From the NCBI RefSeq assembly GCF_013407955.1, contig NZ_JACCBU010000001.1, forward strand, positions 2,852,001-2,916,000: a stretch of DNA of 64,000 nt, read 5' to 3'. Both the position numbers and the translations under genes were made by a program. The DNA comes from Microlunatus parietis. GTDB taxonomy: Bacteria > Actinomycetota > Actinomycetes > Propionibacteriales > Propionibacteriaceae. The notes beneath the pieces are model-generated. The model searched no databases, was not told the DNA's origin, and saw nothing but the letters and a program-made list of their open reading frames with translations. How positions within the stretch are numbered: the stretch's first letter is position 1; each line of letters begins with the position of its first letter. Below, in pieces: positions 1 to 9,178 of this stretch.

Positions 1-1119
1 AAGCACCCGACGTGGGAGCCGATGCGGATCAAGTCGGCCCTGATGACGACGGCCGGCAACCTGAAGAAGGCCGACGGCAAGGCGCTGACCGACCCGTTCG
101 ACCAGGGTGCGGGCGGTGTCCGGCCGGGGAAGATGTTCGATCCGGGCCTGGTCTTCGACGCCTCGGACGACGACTGGCTCAGCTATCTCGAGGGGCTGGG
201 CATCGACACCGGCACCGGTGCCGAGGAGATCGACCCGAGCGACTACAACAGCCCGTCGATCGCGATCGGCGAGCTGCTGCAGCACCAGACCGTGACCCGG
301 AAGGTGACCGCGCTGAAGCCGGGGATCTATCGGGCCAAGATCAACATCCCCGGCATCCGGGCCAAGGTGACGCCGTCCATCCTCAGCTTCGACGAGGCCG
401 GGCAGACCAAGACGTTCAAGGTCAGGTTCGAGAAGGACACCGCGCCGTACGACAAGGCGGCCACCGGCTTCCTCACCTGGAGCGGAGCCGGTACCTACGC
501 CCGGCTGCCGCTCGCGATCACGCCGGTCCAGCTGTCGGCGCCCGAGGTGGTGTCCGGCACCGGCCGCAGCGGCTCGCTGCGGTACGAGGTCGTGCCCGGC
601 GTCGACGGCGACTTCCCGATCACCAAGTACGGCCTCGCCGGCGGGACCGCCGAGAAGGGTTCGCTGAAGCCCTCGGAGCAGAAGCAGTACCCGGTGACGA
701 TCGAGGAGGGCACCAAGGCCGCCCAGATCTCGGTCCGGTCCGAGTACGAGCAGGCCGACCTGGACCTCTACCTGTACCGGATCGTCGACGGGACCCCGGT
801 GCCGGTCGGCCAGTCCGCCGGGCCGACCGCGGACGAGACCGTACGGCTGACCGCGCCGCCGGCCGGCGAGTACGTGGCCGTGGTCGAGGGTTACGCGAAC
901 GCGCCGGAGACCGAGACCACGCCGTACGTGTACCGGAGCGCGTCGGTGACCGACCAGACGTCGGAGGGCTCCTTCACCGTCCGGCCGTCGGATCCGACCG
1001 CGGAGGTCCAGGAGCCGATCGACGTCACGGTCCGCTGGCGTGGGCTGGAACGGGACATTCCCTATCTGGGCTACATCGAGTACCGGGACGGCTCCGGCAC
1101 CTTGGTCACGATCAATTGA
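1..1119 (+). CDS. Subtilisin-like (S8) serine protease, C-terminal part
   Basis: Partial gene, open at the left window edge, with 372 codons visible. The first residues (KHPTWEPMRIKSALMTTA, then DPFDQGAGGVRP) match the segment of S8 subtilases just after the catalytic serine. DPGLVFDAS and DWLSYLEGLG then lead into a fibronectin-III-like tail (about residues 80-170) and a further beta-rich domain (about 180-365) resembling pre-peptidase-type or bacterial C-terminal domains. The catalytic Asp and His, the GTS motif and any signal peptide lie outside the window. The protein is presumably secreted, like its family. It ends 10 bases before the acetyltransferase start. The family call is firm; the substrate is unknown. 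Confidence 0.82.
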   Translation, partial: KHPTWEPMRIKSALMTTAGNLKKADGKALTDPFDQGAGGVRPGKMFDPGLVFDASDDDWLSYLEGLGIDTGTGAEEIDPSDYNSPSIAIGELLQHQTVTRKVTALKPGIYRAKINIPGIRAKVTPSILSFDEAGQTKTFKVRFEKDTAPYDKAATGFLTWSGAGTYARLPLAITPVQLSAPEVVSGTGRSGSLRYEVVPGVDGDFPITKYGLAGGTAEKGSLKPSEQKQYPVTIEEGTKAAQISVRSEYEQADLDLYLYRIVDGTPVPVGQSAGPTADETVRLTAPPAGEYVAVVEGYANAPETETTPYVYRSASVTDQTSEGSFTVRPSDPTAEVQEPIDVTVRWRGLERDIPYLGYIEYRDGSGTLVTIN

Positions 1120-1129
1120 TGATCACGGC

Positions 1130-1978
1130 ATGACCGATCGGGTGACGGGTGAGGACGAGCTCGTCGCCGGCCTGGAACGGCTCGGGCTCGGCGCGGAGTC
1201 GATCGTGTTCCTGCACGCCTCGCTGCGGTCGTTCGGCCGGGTCGACGGCGGTGCCCAGACGGTGATCACCGCGGTCCGGCAGGTCTGCGGCACCGTGCTG
1301 ATGTTCGGTGCGGTCGGCGAGCGGACCGGCGTGCCGGCCCCGCCCGGCCTGGTCCGGCCGAACAATTCCTTCTACCAGGCGGATTCCTGGGCGGCCTTCG
1401 ACGCCGCCGTGGCCGCCGCGACCCCGGCGGGGCCGGGCCTGCCGACGGACGGCTGGCTCGGCGCGGTCGCGGCCGCGTTCGCCGACCAGCCGGACGTGAT
1501 CAGCGGTGATCATCCGCTGTACCCGTTCCGCGCCGCCGGCGATCATGCCGAGGAGTTGATCAAGGGCCAGCGGCCGGACCGGATGCTCGGCCCGGTCGAG
1601 GTGCTGGACCGGCTGGACGGCGATGTGCTGCTGCTCGGTGTCGGGCACCACGCCAACACCACGATCCACCTCGCCGAGCAGCGACTGGGGCGTTCCCTGT
1701 TCTACCGGTACGCCGTCGTCGCGCCCGGGGTCTGGGCCGAGGTGCCGAACGTCTCCGGCGAGTCGCACAACTTCGATGATCTTGAGCCCCGACTCGCCCC
1801 GGTGACCGCGGAGACCATGATCGGGAACTGCCGGGCCCGGCGGATCCCGGCCCGCGCGGTGCTGGCGTCCGCCACATCGGTGATCATGAACGACCCCGCC
1901 GCGCTGCTCTGCCCGGATCCGGACTGCCGTTGCGGCGGGGCGTTGCGGCAGCGGCTCGCCGTACTCGCCGGGGAGTGA
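1130..1978 (+). CDS. AAC(3)-family aminoglycoside N-acetyltransferase-like protein
   Basis: 282 residues, the usual length for the Antibiotic_NAT fold. These enzymes transfer acetyl from acetyl-CoA to the 3-amino group of aminoglycosides. Visible family motifs are FLHASLRSFGRVDGGAQTV near the N terminus, DHPLYPFRAAG in the middle, and LLGVGHHANTTIHLAE. The C-terminal CPDPDCRCG is Cys-rich. I chose ATG 1130 because the upstream in-frame part overlaps the protease in another frame. No strong Shine-Dalgarno is seen. Many chromosomal members of this fold do not confer resistance, so the substrate is an inference. Confidence 0.8.
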   Translation: MTDRVTGEDELVAGLERLGLGAESIVFLHASLRSFGRVDGGAQTVITAVRQVCGTVLMFGAVGERTGVPAPPGLVRPNNSFYQADSWAAFDAAVAAATPAGPGLPTDGWLGAVAAAFADQPDVISGDHPLYPFRAAGDHAEELIKGQRPDRMLGPVEVLDRLDGDVLLLGVGHHANTTIHLAEQRLGRSLFYRYAVVAPGVWAEVPNVSGESHNFDDLEPRLAPVTAETMIGNCRARRIPARAVLASATSVIMNDPAALLCPDPDCRCGGALRQRLAVLAGE

Positions 1979-1995
1979 GCCTCGTGGCGAACGCG

Positions 1996-2057
1996 CACTG
2001 AGCCTGTCGAAGTGCCGAGCCGGACCGGGCCTTACCCTTCGACGGGCTCAGGGAACG
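1996..2057. repeat. Two inverted copies of the dispersed TTCGACAGGCTCAG element
   Basis: CACTGAGCCTGTCGAAGTGC (1996-2015) faces CCCTTCGACGGGCTCAGGG (2035-2053) across a 19-base spacer. It lies between two convergent genes, where a hairpin could act as a bidirectional terminator. Related copies lie near 4920, 23338, 52376 and 55676. Confidence 0.75.
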
Positions 2058-2066
2058 TGTTCGACC

Positions 2067-2986
<920 letters not shown>

Positions 2987-3005
2987 AATGCAAGGGGTGT
3001 GCCCG

Positions 3006-3593
3006 ATGCCAAGGAGTGCAGGTGTCATCGACGAGGAGACCGCGCGGCAGCGGCTGGTCGAGGCGGCCGATCGGCTGTTCTACGCGCGCGGCGTCCAGGC
3101 CGTCGGCATGGACGCGGTCCGGTCCGAGGCCGGGGTGTCGCTGAAGCGGATCTACGCGCTGTTCCCGTCCAAGGACGACCTGGTCACGGCCGTCCTGGGG
3201 CGCCGCTCCGCCCTGTGGGCCGACGGGATCGAGGCCGCGCTGGCCACCGCCGACGACCCGGCGGAGAAGCTGCTGGCGATCTTCGACTACCTGGACGACT
3301 GGTTCCACGAGCCCGATTTCCGCGGCTGCGCCTTCATCAATCTGTACGGCGAGCTGGGGCCGAGCTCGCCCAACGCGGCCGAGGCGGTGCGCCGGCAGAA
3401 GCGCGGCTTCGCCACCCTGGTGGCCGGACTGGTCGCCGAGGCCGGATTGCCGGACGACCTGGCGCCGCAACTGGTCGTGCTGGTCGAGGGGGCTCAGACC
3501 ACCGCAGCGATCCTCGGTGATCCCGAGGTGGCCCGGCAGGCCAAGGCGGCGGCCGTGGTCCTGATCGAGGAGGCGCGCCGGTCAGGCGAGTGA
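3006..3593 (+). CDS. TetR-family transcriptional repressor
   Basis: 195 residues. The N-terminal helix-turn-helix reads RQRLVEAADRLFYARGVQAVGMDAV..AGVSLKRIYALFPSKDDLV, classic TetR. The ligand domain follows (LLAIFDYLDDWFHEPDFRGCAFINLYGELG). An ATG at 2988 abuts the operator and leaves no room for a ribosome site, so I prefer ATG 3006, preceded by AAGGGG. It probably represses itself and the divergent hydrolase through the duplicated palindrome. The inducer is unknown. It overlaps the next convergent gene by 12 bases. Confidence 0.88.
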   Translation: MPRSAGVIDEETARQRLVEAADRLFYARGVQAVGMDAVRSEAGVSLKRIYALFPSKDDLVTAVLGRRSALWADGIEAALATADDPAEKLLAIFDYLDDWFHEPDFRGCAFINLYGELGPSSPNAAEAVRRQKRGFATLVAGLVAEAGLPDDLAPQLVVLVEGAQTTAAILGDPEVARQAKAAAVVLIEEARRSGE

Positions 3594-4349
3594 GTCGATC
3601 AGTCCGGCCAGGGTCTCCGCCCGACGACGTACCGCGGCGACGGTGTCGCACCCGTCCCGGCGCAGTTCGATCATCACCGCGGTGACCCGGAGCGTCTTCC
3701 GGTACTGCCGCAACGGCACATAGCACCCGGCGAACGGCTGGTCGGTCACGACCGCGCCGAGGGGTGAGAACGCGGCGACGGCGGCGTCGCGGAGCCGGTC
3801 CGGCGTGTGGAAGGGGTCCGTACCGATGCAGGTCATCGGGCGGCGGCGGTCCGGGTGCAGCTCGTACGGCAGCGGGTCCCGCGGATAGGAGTGCAGGTCG
3901 ATCACGATCGCCCGGCCGACGGCGACCAGCCGAGCGTCGACCAGATCGGCCATCCCCTCGGCGTACGGGCGGTAGAAGCGGGCCAGCAGGTCCTCCTTGC
4001 TGCGATCGTCGGGGGCCCGCAGCGGCCGGCGGGTCGAGGTCTTGGTGTAGACCGCGCCCATCCCGACGGCGGCCATCTCCTCCCGGTCGTCCGGGAACCG
4101 TTCCGGATCGACCACCAGCCGGGAGTACCGGTTGATCGCGAGCCATGGCCGGGCCTTGGCCAGGCCTGCGGCCAGCCGGCCGATCTGGTCGGTGCCGGCA
4201 TCCGTCATCGCGGCCAGCTCGGCGGCCAGCTCGTCGTCGTCGAGCAGCAGACCGGACCGTACGTCCGCCGGGATCTCCGTCGCCGCATGCGGCAGGTGCA
4301 CGATCACCGGCGACTCCGGCGCGCCCGGGACGACGGTGAGGGGACTCAT
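3582..4349 (-). CDS. N-formylglutamate amidohydrolase-like protein
   Basis: 255 residues. VIVHLPHAATEIPADVR, the metal-type residues in TDAGTDQI, RYSRLVVDPERFPDDREEMAAVGMGAVYT, IVIDLHSYP and a C-terminal MIELRRD match the N-formylglutamate amidohydrolase superfamily, zinc enzymes that release formate from N-formyl-L-glutamate in histidine breakdown. No hut genes are nearby, so the true substrate may differ. ATG 4349 has GGAG 7 nt upstream; the longer reading frame before it carries no family similarity. The gene is divergent from the small secreted protein, and an 18-bp inverted motif lies between them. Confidence 0.8.
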   Translation of the reverse strand: MSPLTVVPGAPESPVIVHLPHAATEIPADVRSGLLLDDDELAAELAAMTDAGTDQIGRLAAGLAKARPWLAINRYSRLVVDPERFPDDREEMAAVGMGAVYTKTSTRRPLRAPDDRSKEDLLARFYRPYAEGMADLVDARLVAVGRAIVIDLHSYPRDPLPYELHPDRRRPMTCIGTDPFHTPDRLRDAAVAAFSPLGAVVTDQPFAGCYVPLRQYRKTLRVTAVMIELRRDGCDTVAAVRRRAETLAGLIDSLA

Positions 4350-4376
4350 CGTGCCGCTCCGTACCGCCGCGGACTT

Positions 4377-4416
4377 GATGAAAGAGCTCTCATCCTCACT
4401 TCCTCGCCTTCTCATC
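4377..4416. promoter_or_regulatory. Candidate response-regulator site, GATGAAA-N4-TCTCATC plus an extra TCTCATC
   Basis: GATGAAAGAGCTCTCATC (4377-4394) is an inverted pair with a 4-bp spacer. Another TCTCATC follows at 4410-4416, 22 bp after the previous one. The same architecture recurs at 7430-7447 ahead of the two-component operon. Confidence 0.5.
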
Positions 4417-4437
4417 GCTGGCTGGTTTGGTAGAACC

Positions 4438-4830
4438 ATGCAGAACAGGACCAAGTGGATCATCACGGGCGGCGCAGCAGCGTTCGTCCTCGCCCCCGTC
4501 GCGGCCTTCGGCCTGCCCGCCCTCTCGCAGGAGCCGCTGGCCGGTTCCGGTTACGTGGCGCACGCGGCCGACCCGGCGGCGGACCCGAACGCCAAGCCGA
4601 ACCCCGGTGAGGACACCGGCAAGCCGACCCCCGCGAAGACCCCGGTCAGCCCGAAGTCTGCCGTGACTCCGCCCACTCCGCAGACCAGCGCCACGCCGAA
4701 GAGCGCCCAGACCACGCAGACGGCTGCGTCCGCGCAGACCGCCCAGAGCGCGCAGTCGCCGCGGACCACGCAGACGCCGAAGAGCGCGAACTCCGCCGTC
4801 TCGCCGGCCTCCCCCGCGTCGGCCGACTGA
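4438..4830 (+). CDS. Small secreted or membrane-anchored Thr/Pro/Ser/Ala-rich protein
   Basis: 130 residues. MQNRTKWIITGGAAAFVLAP is a basic start followed by a hydrophobic stretch to about residue 25, an export signal or anchor. From about residue 40 to the end the sequence is low-complexity (KTPVSPKSAVTPPTPQTSAT, repeats of AQT and SAQ). It resembles small PepSY-type neighbours of two-component systems only in its N terminus; no PepSY domain is visible. It lies beside an OmpR-type two-component operon, and its promoter shares a motif with that operon's promoter, so it may be a target. The function is unknown. Confidence 0.65.
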   Translation: MQNRTKWIITGGAAAFVLAPVAAFGLPALSQEPLAGSGYVAHAADPAADPNAKPNPGEDTGKPTPAKTPVSPKSAVTPPTPQTSATPKSAQTTQTAASAQTAQSAQSPRTTQTPKSANSAVSPASPASAD

Positions 4831-4870
4831 CCGCGAACCGCGCAGTTCCGGTGCCCTGAGTTCGTCGGAG

Positions 4871-4943
4871 GGCCAGGCCAGTTCCCGCATCAGCGCTCCC
4901 CGCGAGCCTTGTGGCCTGGCCCTTCGACAGGCTCAGGGCACTG
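4871..4943. repeat. GGCCAGGCC inverted repeat and one copy of the dispersed element
   Basis: GGCCAGGCC (4871-4879) pairs with GGCCTGGCC (4913-4921). CCCTTCGACAGGCTCAGGG follows at 4920-4938. This lies downstream of the secreted-protein gene and may terminate it. Confidence 0.55.
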
Positions 4944-5065
4944 TCATGTCTGAGCGCGTCGGTGGGGGAGTTTCCGCCGGATACTCGAGGCCGAATTTCC
5001 CGACCGTCGTTGTCCGTCTCGCCGCGCACCCAGGCTTGCACGCTGAGCGGGCCATCCGGCAGGCA

Positions 5066-5149
5066 GGGAGCCCAGGCGCCGTTGTCGGAGCGCCGCACCA
5101 GCAGCACGGAGTCGTCCTTGATCACGACCGCCTGCCGACCGTAAATCGC
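5066..5149 (-). pseudogene. Nudix hydrolase remnant
   Basis: Reading leftward from just after the response-regulator stop, a frame gives AIYGRQAVVIKDD then SVLLVRRSDNGAWAP. This matches the N-terminal strand and loop of Nudix hydrolases. The Nudix box (GX5EX7REXXEEXG) is absent and the sequence after WAP loses similarity. There is no suitable start codon before the conserved segment. I read it as a gene cut at both ends. A chance match is possible. Confidence 0.35.
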
Positions 5150-5151
5150 GC

Positions 5152-5811
5152 TCAGGAGACGAGGCGGTAGCCGGCGCCGCGGACGGTGAGGATCCGGTGG
5201 GCGCCGATCTTGTTGCGCAGGTAGCGGATGTAGACGTCGACGACGTTGGAGCCGGGGTCGAAGTCGTAGCCCCAGACCCGGGAGAGCAGTTGCTCCCGGG
5301 TCATCACCTGTCCGGGGTTGCGGAGCAGGGTCTCCAGCAGCGAGAACTCCCGCGCCGACAGTTCGACGGTACGGCCTCCGACGCGGGCCAGCCGGGTGTG
5401 CAGGTCGAGGCCCAGATCGCCGTGGGAGAGCGTGGTCGGCTGCTCGGTCGAGGTCTGCCGCAGCCGGATCCGGACCCGGGCCAGCAACTCCTCGATCCGG
5501 AACGGCTTCGCCATGTAGTCGTCGGCACCGCTGTCCAGCCCGGCCACCGTGTCGGTCACCGAGTCGCGCGCGGTCAGGATGATCACCGGCAGCGTGAAGC
5601 CCTGGCCACGCAGCCGTTCCAGCACCGCGAAACCGTCCAGCCCGGGCAGCCCGATGTCCAGCACCAACAGCTCGAACTGATCACTCAGCGCCAGCTCCAG
5701 CGCCTCCGGCCCGGTCGCCGCGACGGTGGTGGTGTGGCCGGCGGCGCGCAGCCCCTTCTCCACGAACGAAGCGATCCGGGACTCGTCCTCGGCGATCAAG
5801 ATCGCGGCCAT
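5152..5811 (-). CDS. OmpR-family response regulator
   Basis: 219 residues. Receiver domain: acidic pair ED at 8-9, phospho-acceptor D52 in LVLDIGLPGLDGF, switch Thr in ILTARD, and Lys in MAKPF. The C-terminal winged helix (about 125-219) includes LSAREFSLLETLLRNPGQVMTREQLLSRVWG and VDVYIRYLRNKIG. It is a DNA-binding transcription factor controlled by its partner kinase, whose gene overlaps it by 16 bases upstream. Predicted targets share TCTCATC motifs, namely its own operon and the secreted protein at 4438. Confidence 0.92.
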   Translation of the reverse strand: MAAILIAEDESRIASFVEKGLRAAGHTTTVAATGPEALELALSDQFELLVLDIGLPGLDGFAVLERLRGQGFTLPVIILTARDSVTDTVAGLDSGADDYMAKPFRIEELLARVRIRLRQTSTEQPTTLSHGDLGLDLHTRLARVGGRTVELSAREFSLLETLLRNPGQVMTREQLLSRVWGYDFDPGSNVVDVYIRYLRNKIGAHRILTVRGAGYRLVS

Positions 5812-7385
5812 GGGCTCTCCTGTTCCGTCGCGATGGGGTGCCGGTGGTCCGGCACCTCGACTTCTTCGGTACGGGAATCGTCGGTGATCACCGGTAGATC
5901 GAGGGTGAACGTCGAGCCACGGCCCGGGCGGCTGTGCAGCAGCACCCGGCCACGGTGCGCGGTGGCGATGGCATCGACGATGGCCAGCCCGAGCCCGGAA
6001 CCCTCCGGGTGACCCGAAGCATGATCATGCTCGGGCGCCGGGCCGGACCGGGCGAACCGCTCGAAGATCCGTTGATGATCTTCGGCCGCGATGCCGGCGC
6101 CCTCGTCGCGGACGCTCAGCCGGAGCCGATGGGAGGTCGGATGGTCGGGGTCCGGGAGGACCTCGGCGCCGAGCGCGATCACCGAGCCGTCCGCCGAGTG
6201 CCGTACCGCGTTGGACACCAGTTGGACCAACGCCTGGGTGATCCGCTGCTGGTCGAGTTCGATCACCGCGTGCACGGTGCGGTCGATCCGCCAGCGCCGG
6301 TCGGCCAGCGGTTTCACCTTGTCCAGCACGGATCCGAGCAGATCGTCGACGTCCACCGGGCCGGGCCGGACGAAGTCGGGCCGGCGCGACTTGGCCAAGA
6401 TCATCAGGTCCTCGACGATCCGCCGCATCCGGGCCAGCTCGTCCAGCGACAGGTCGACGGTCTCGGCGACCTCGGTCGGGTTCCGCTGGTCGAGCAGCTC
6501 CAGATGCCCCTGCACGATGGTGATCGGCGTCCGCAGCTCGTGGCCCGCGTCGTCGAGCAGGTTGCGCTGTTCGTCGAACGAGGTGGACAGCCGGTCCAGC
6601 ATCGCGTTCATGGTGTGGCCGAGGTCGGCGATCTCGTCGCCGCTGGTGAGTTGATCTTCGGGGATCCGCCCGGACAGGTTGCCCTCGCCGATCTCCTGCG
6701 CGGTCTGGCGCAGGGTCCGGAGCGGGGCCAGCAGCTTGCCGGAGACGACGAACCCGACCAGCCCGACCAAGATCAACGCCACCACGCAGACCAGCGCGTA
6801 GGTGCGGTAGGTGCTGTTCAGCGGTCCGAACGCGGTGTCGATGTCGACCGCCGCCACGTAGTGCCCCACGTCGTCGGAGCCGGGCAGCTGGGCGGTGACC
6901 GAGACGAAGGCGAGGTTGCGATTCCGCTCGTTGCTGATCTGCTGGGGCAGGATCGGGTCGCCGGGCCTGACCTGGGCCGCCTTGGCGATCACCTCCGGAT
7001 CGCCCTGCACCGAGGTCTGCAGCTCCGACTGCTTGTTCGGGTGCAGTTCCAGCTTGCCGTTGACCAGCCCGAGGACGGCCTCGTTCTCGTCCGGGTAGGT
7101 CGCCTTGATGGTCGCTCGGAGCAGCGCCTCGACCGTGGTGATGTTGGCCCCGCCGGGCCCGTTCATGGCCTCGTTGCTGGCCTCGAAGAACTCGTTGACC
7201 TCCTGCCTCAGCGCGGCCTCGACGCCGTCGTACACGTCCTGCCGACTGATCGCGTACGAGGTCAGGCCGGCGGCCATCATGCCGAGGGCGGTCGTCATCA
7301 GGACCGCGGTGAGGATCCGGAACCGGACCGACCAGCCGCGCGGGCGCTTGGGCGCGCCGGGCCGGTGGTCGCGGACGGGTTCCAT
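5796..7385 (-). CDS. Membrane sensor histidine kinase
   Basis: 529 residues. The first membrane segment is at about 22-46, an extracytoplasmic sensor at about 47-193, and the second membrane segment at about 195-216 (YALVCVVALILVGLVGFVVSG). A HAMP linker at about 217-270 follows. The HisKA domain has H282 in GHELRTPITIVQGHLELL, and the HATPase domain shows NAVRHS, DEGAGI and GSGLGLAIV. It phosphorylates the downstream-encoded OmpR regulator. It is the first gene of a two-gene operon read leftward. Nothing in the sequence identifies the signal. Confidence 0.92.
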   Translation of the reverse strand: MEPVRDHRPGAPKRPRGWSVRFRILTAVLMTTALGMMAAGLTSYAISRQDVYDGVEAALRQEVNEFFEASNEAMNGPGGANITTVEALLRATIKATYPDENEAVLGLVNGKLELHPNKQSELQTSVQGDPEVIAKAAQVRPGDPILPQQISNERNRNLAFVSVTAQLPGSDDVGHYVAAVDIDTAFGPLNSTYRTYALVCVVALILVGLVGFVVSGKLLAPLRTLRQTAQEIGEGNLSGRIPEDQLTSGDEIADLGHTMNAMLDRLSTSFDEQRNLLDDAGHELRTPITIVQGHLELLDQRNPTEVAETVDLSLDELARMRRIVEDLMILAKSRRPDFVRPGPVDVDDLLGSVLDKVKPLADRRWRIDRTVHAVIELDQQRITQALVQLVSNAVRHSADGSVIALGAEVLPDPDHPTSHRLRLSVRDEGAGIAAEDHQRIFERFARSGPAPEHDHASGHPEGSGLGLAIVDAIATAHRGRVLLHSRPGRGSTFTLDLPVITDDSRTEEVEVPDHRHPIATEQESPWPRS

Positions 7386-7429
7386 TCGACCATCCTGACA
7401 AATCCGGGCGGGACAACACGGATCCCGGC

Positions 7430-7447
7430 GATGAGACTCCTCTCATC
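7430..7447. promoter_or_regulatory. Candidate autoregulatory site of the two-component system
   Basis: GATGAGACTCCTCTCATC lies 45 bp upstream of the kinase start. It has the same 7-4-7 layout and right arm as the motif at 4377-4394, which suggests one DNA-binding protein acts at both. Confidence 0.5.
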
Positions 7448-7520
7448 GCGAGACGCCCGGACATGGCGTCGAGCGCCGAAAGGATGGCAGGACGGTCGGC
7501 CGGGCGGTTGACTGAACGCC

Positions 7521-8030
7521 ATGTTCACCGTGCTTCAGGCCGTAGCGCTGGTGGCGGCCACGCTGTCCACCGGCTTCATGGCCTCGCTGTTCATCACCTA
7601 CTCGGCGGTGATCATGCCCGGGCTCGGAGGCGCCGACGACCGGACGTTCGTCGCCGGCTTCCAGCGGCTGGATGCCGCCCTGGTGACGCCCGCCTTCCTC
7701 CTGCTCGGCTTCCTGGGCGCGTTGATCTTTACCGGCCTGGCCGGCCTGCTGCAGCTCGGCTCCGAACAGCGGGCCGCGCTGCCCTGGATCATCGCCGCGT
7801 TCGTGCTCTATCTGGCCACGTTCGTGATCACGATCGCCGTACACCTGCCGTTGAACAACGGCCTCAAGGAAGCCGGCCACCCGGACCGGATCGCCGACCT
7901 GGCCGCCGTCCGGGCCGCGTTCCGAGAGCAGACCTGGCTCGCCTGGAACCACGTCCGGTCCGTCGTCGGGCTGATCGCCTTCGGTTGCCTGGCCTGGGCC
8001 CTGGTTCAGTTCGGGCGATCGCTGGGCTGA
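7521..8030 (+). CDS. DUF1772 (anthrone-oxygenase-like) membrane protein
   Basis: 169 residues with about four membrane helices (near 4-28, 55-80, 88-110 and 145-165). Family features are the first helix FTVLQAVALVAATLSTGFMAS, VIMPGL and a polar stretch with LPLNN and WLAWNHVRSV. Fungal relatives oxidise anthrones; bacterial members have no proven role. It is divergent from the histidine kinase and overlaps the LacI gene tail-to-tail by 25 bases. Confidence 0.78.
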   Translation: MFTVLQAVALVAATLSTGFMASLFITYSAVIMPGLGGADDRTFVAGFQRLDAALVTPAFLLLGFLGALIFTGLAGLLQLGSEQRAALPWIIAAFVLYLATFVITIAVHLPLNNGLKEAGHPDRIADLAAVRAAFREQTWLAWNHVRSVVGLIAFGCLAWALVQFGRSLG

Positions 8031-9070
8031 CCGGTCGACTCCCTGATCATCAGCCGGTGCGGCACGACGTAGTTGCGGCCCGGTTCCCGGTTGCCCTCGA
8101 TCCGTTCCAGCAGCGCCTCGATCGTCTGCTCGGCCAGCGCCTCCAGATCCGGCGCCACCGAGGTCACGGTCGGGCTGACGTACTCGGTGTCGATGATGTT
8201 GTCCCAGCCGACGACGGCGATGTCATCCGGCACCCGCACCCCGGCCCGCTTCAGCCCGCGGATCACGCCGATGGCCAGCAGATCGCTGCAGCAGACGATC
8301 GCATCGCAGCCGAGCAGGTCCTCCCCGGCGTCGGAGATCGCCTGCTCACCCATCTCCCGGGTGAACCGGCCGGTGGTGAACACCCGGCGTTCCGCCAGCT
8401 CCAGGCCATGGTCGGCCAGCCGGTCCCGTACGCCCACCATCCGGATCTCGCCGACGGCGGTGGGCCGATCCGGGGTCCGGCCGACGTAGCCGATCCGGCG
8501 CCGGCCGGTCCCGTGCAGATGATCGACCACCTCGGCGGCGGAGGCGTGATTGTCGATCGCGACGTAGTCGGCATGACTGCCCGGCAGCGGCGCCGCCAGC
8601 AGCACCATCGGAGTGCGCCGGCTCATCGCGGCCATCGCCTCCTGGTCGATCGCGAACGGGCTGAAGATCACTCCGTCGATCCCGTGCCCCGGGTAGCCCG
8701 CCGCCGCCTGCTCCTCCCGCTCCGGCACGCCGCCGGTCTCGTCCATCACCACGGTGTACCCGCGCGGTGACGCAGCGGCGATCATGGCATGCGCCAACGC
8801 CCCCAGATAGGGCTCGTCGATCCGGGGCAGGGCCAGCGTGATCATGGTGCTGCGGCCGCTCTGCAGCTGCCGCCCGGCCAGGGACGGCCGGTAGTCGAGC
8901 TCCTCGATCGCGGCCAGCACCCGGGCCCGGGTGGAGTCGCGGACGTTCGACCGCTGGTGCACCACGTTGGTCACCGTCTTCAGCGACACCCCGGCCAGCG
9001 CCGCGACGTCCTTGATCCGGGCCGGCCTGGTCCGGTCGGGGTCGCGGGATGACGACTCGATGGTTGCCAT
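8006..9070 (-). CDS. LacI-family transcriptional regulator
   Basis: 354 residues. The helix-turn-helix and hinge are at about 16-70 (IKDVAALAGVSLKTVTNVV ... YRPSLAGRQLQSG). A periplasmic-binding-protein-like sugar domain follows (ITLALPRIDEPYLGALAHAM, VDHLHGTGRRRIGYVGR, AIVCCSDLLAIGVIRGL, VVGWDNI). It is divergent from a sugar ABC importer operon. Tandem LacI-type palindromes lie 27-51 bp upstream of the binding-protein start, so it is the likely sugar-responsive repressor of that operon and perhaps of itself. Confidence 0.92.
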   Translation of the reverse strand: MATIESSSRDPDRTRPARIKDVAALAGVSLKTVTNVVHQRSNVRDSTRARVLAAIEELDYRPSLAGRQLQSGRSTMITLALPRIDEPYLGALAHAMIAAASPRGYTVVMDETGGVPEREEQAAAGYPGHGIDGVIFSPFAIDQEAMAAMSRRTPMVLLAAPLPGSHADYVAIDNHASAAEVVDHLHGTGRRRIGYVGRTPDRPTAVGEIRMVGVRDRLADHGLELAERRVFTTGRFTREMGEQAISDAGEDLLGCDAIVCCSDLLAIGVIRGLKRAGVRVPDDIAVVGWDNIIDTEYVSPTVTSVAPDLEALAEQTIEALLERIEGNREPGRNYVVPHRLMIRESTGQPSDRPN

Positions 9071-9127
9071 GGACGTCCTTGAGAAATCGACGGTTCGGGT
9101 CTTGACATCCTAGGGTCTCCAGCGGAT

Positions 9128-9152
9128 TCTAACGTTAGATTCTAACGCTAGA
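9128..9152. promoter_or_regulatory. Tandem LacI-type operators of the sugar operon
   Basis: TCTAACGTTAGA (9128-9139) is a perfect palindrome with the central CG typical of LacI sites. TCTAACGCTAGA (9141-9152) is a near copy 13 bp further on. A TTGACA hexamer lies just upstream at 9102-9107. Confidence 0.75.
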
Positions 9153-9178
9153 AGTTTCACCAGGACACAGGAGTCACG

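Noticed and set aside
4646..5125. A 159-aa antisense gene
   Set aside because: Only its first part resembles Nudix; the rest crosses the repeat and the opposite strand of a real gene. Treated as a remnant.
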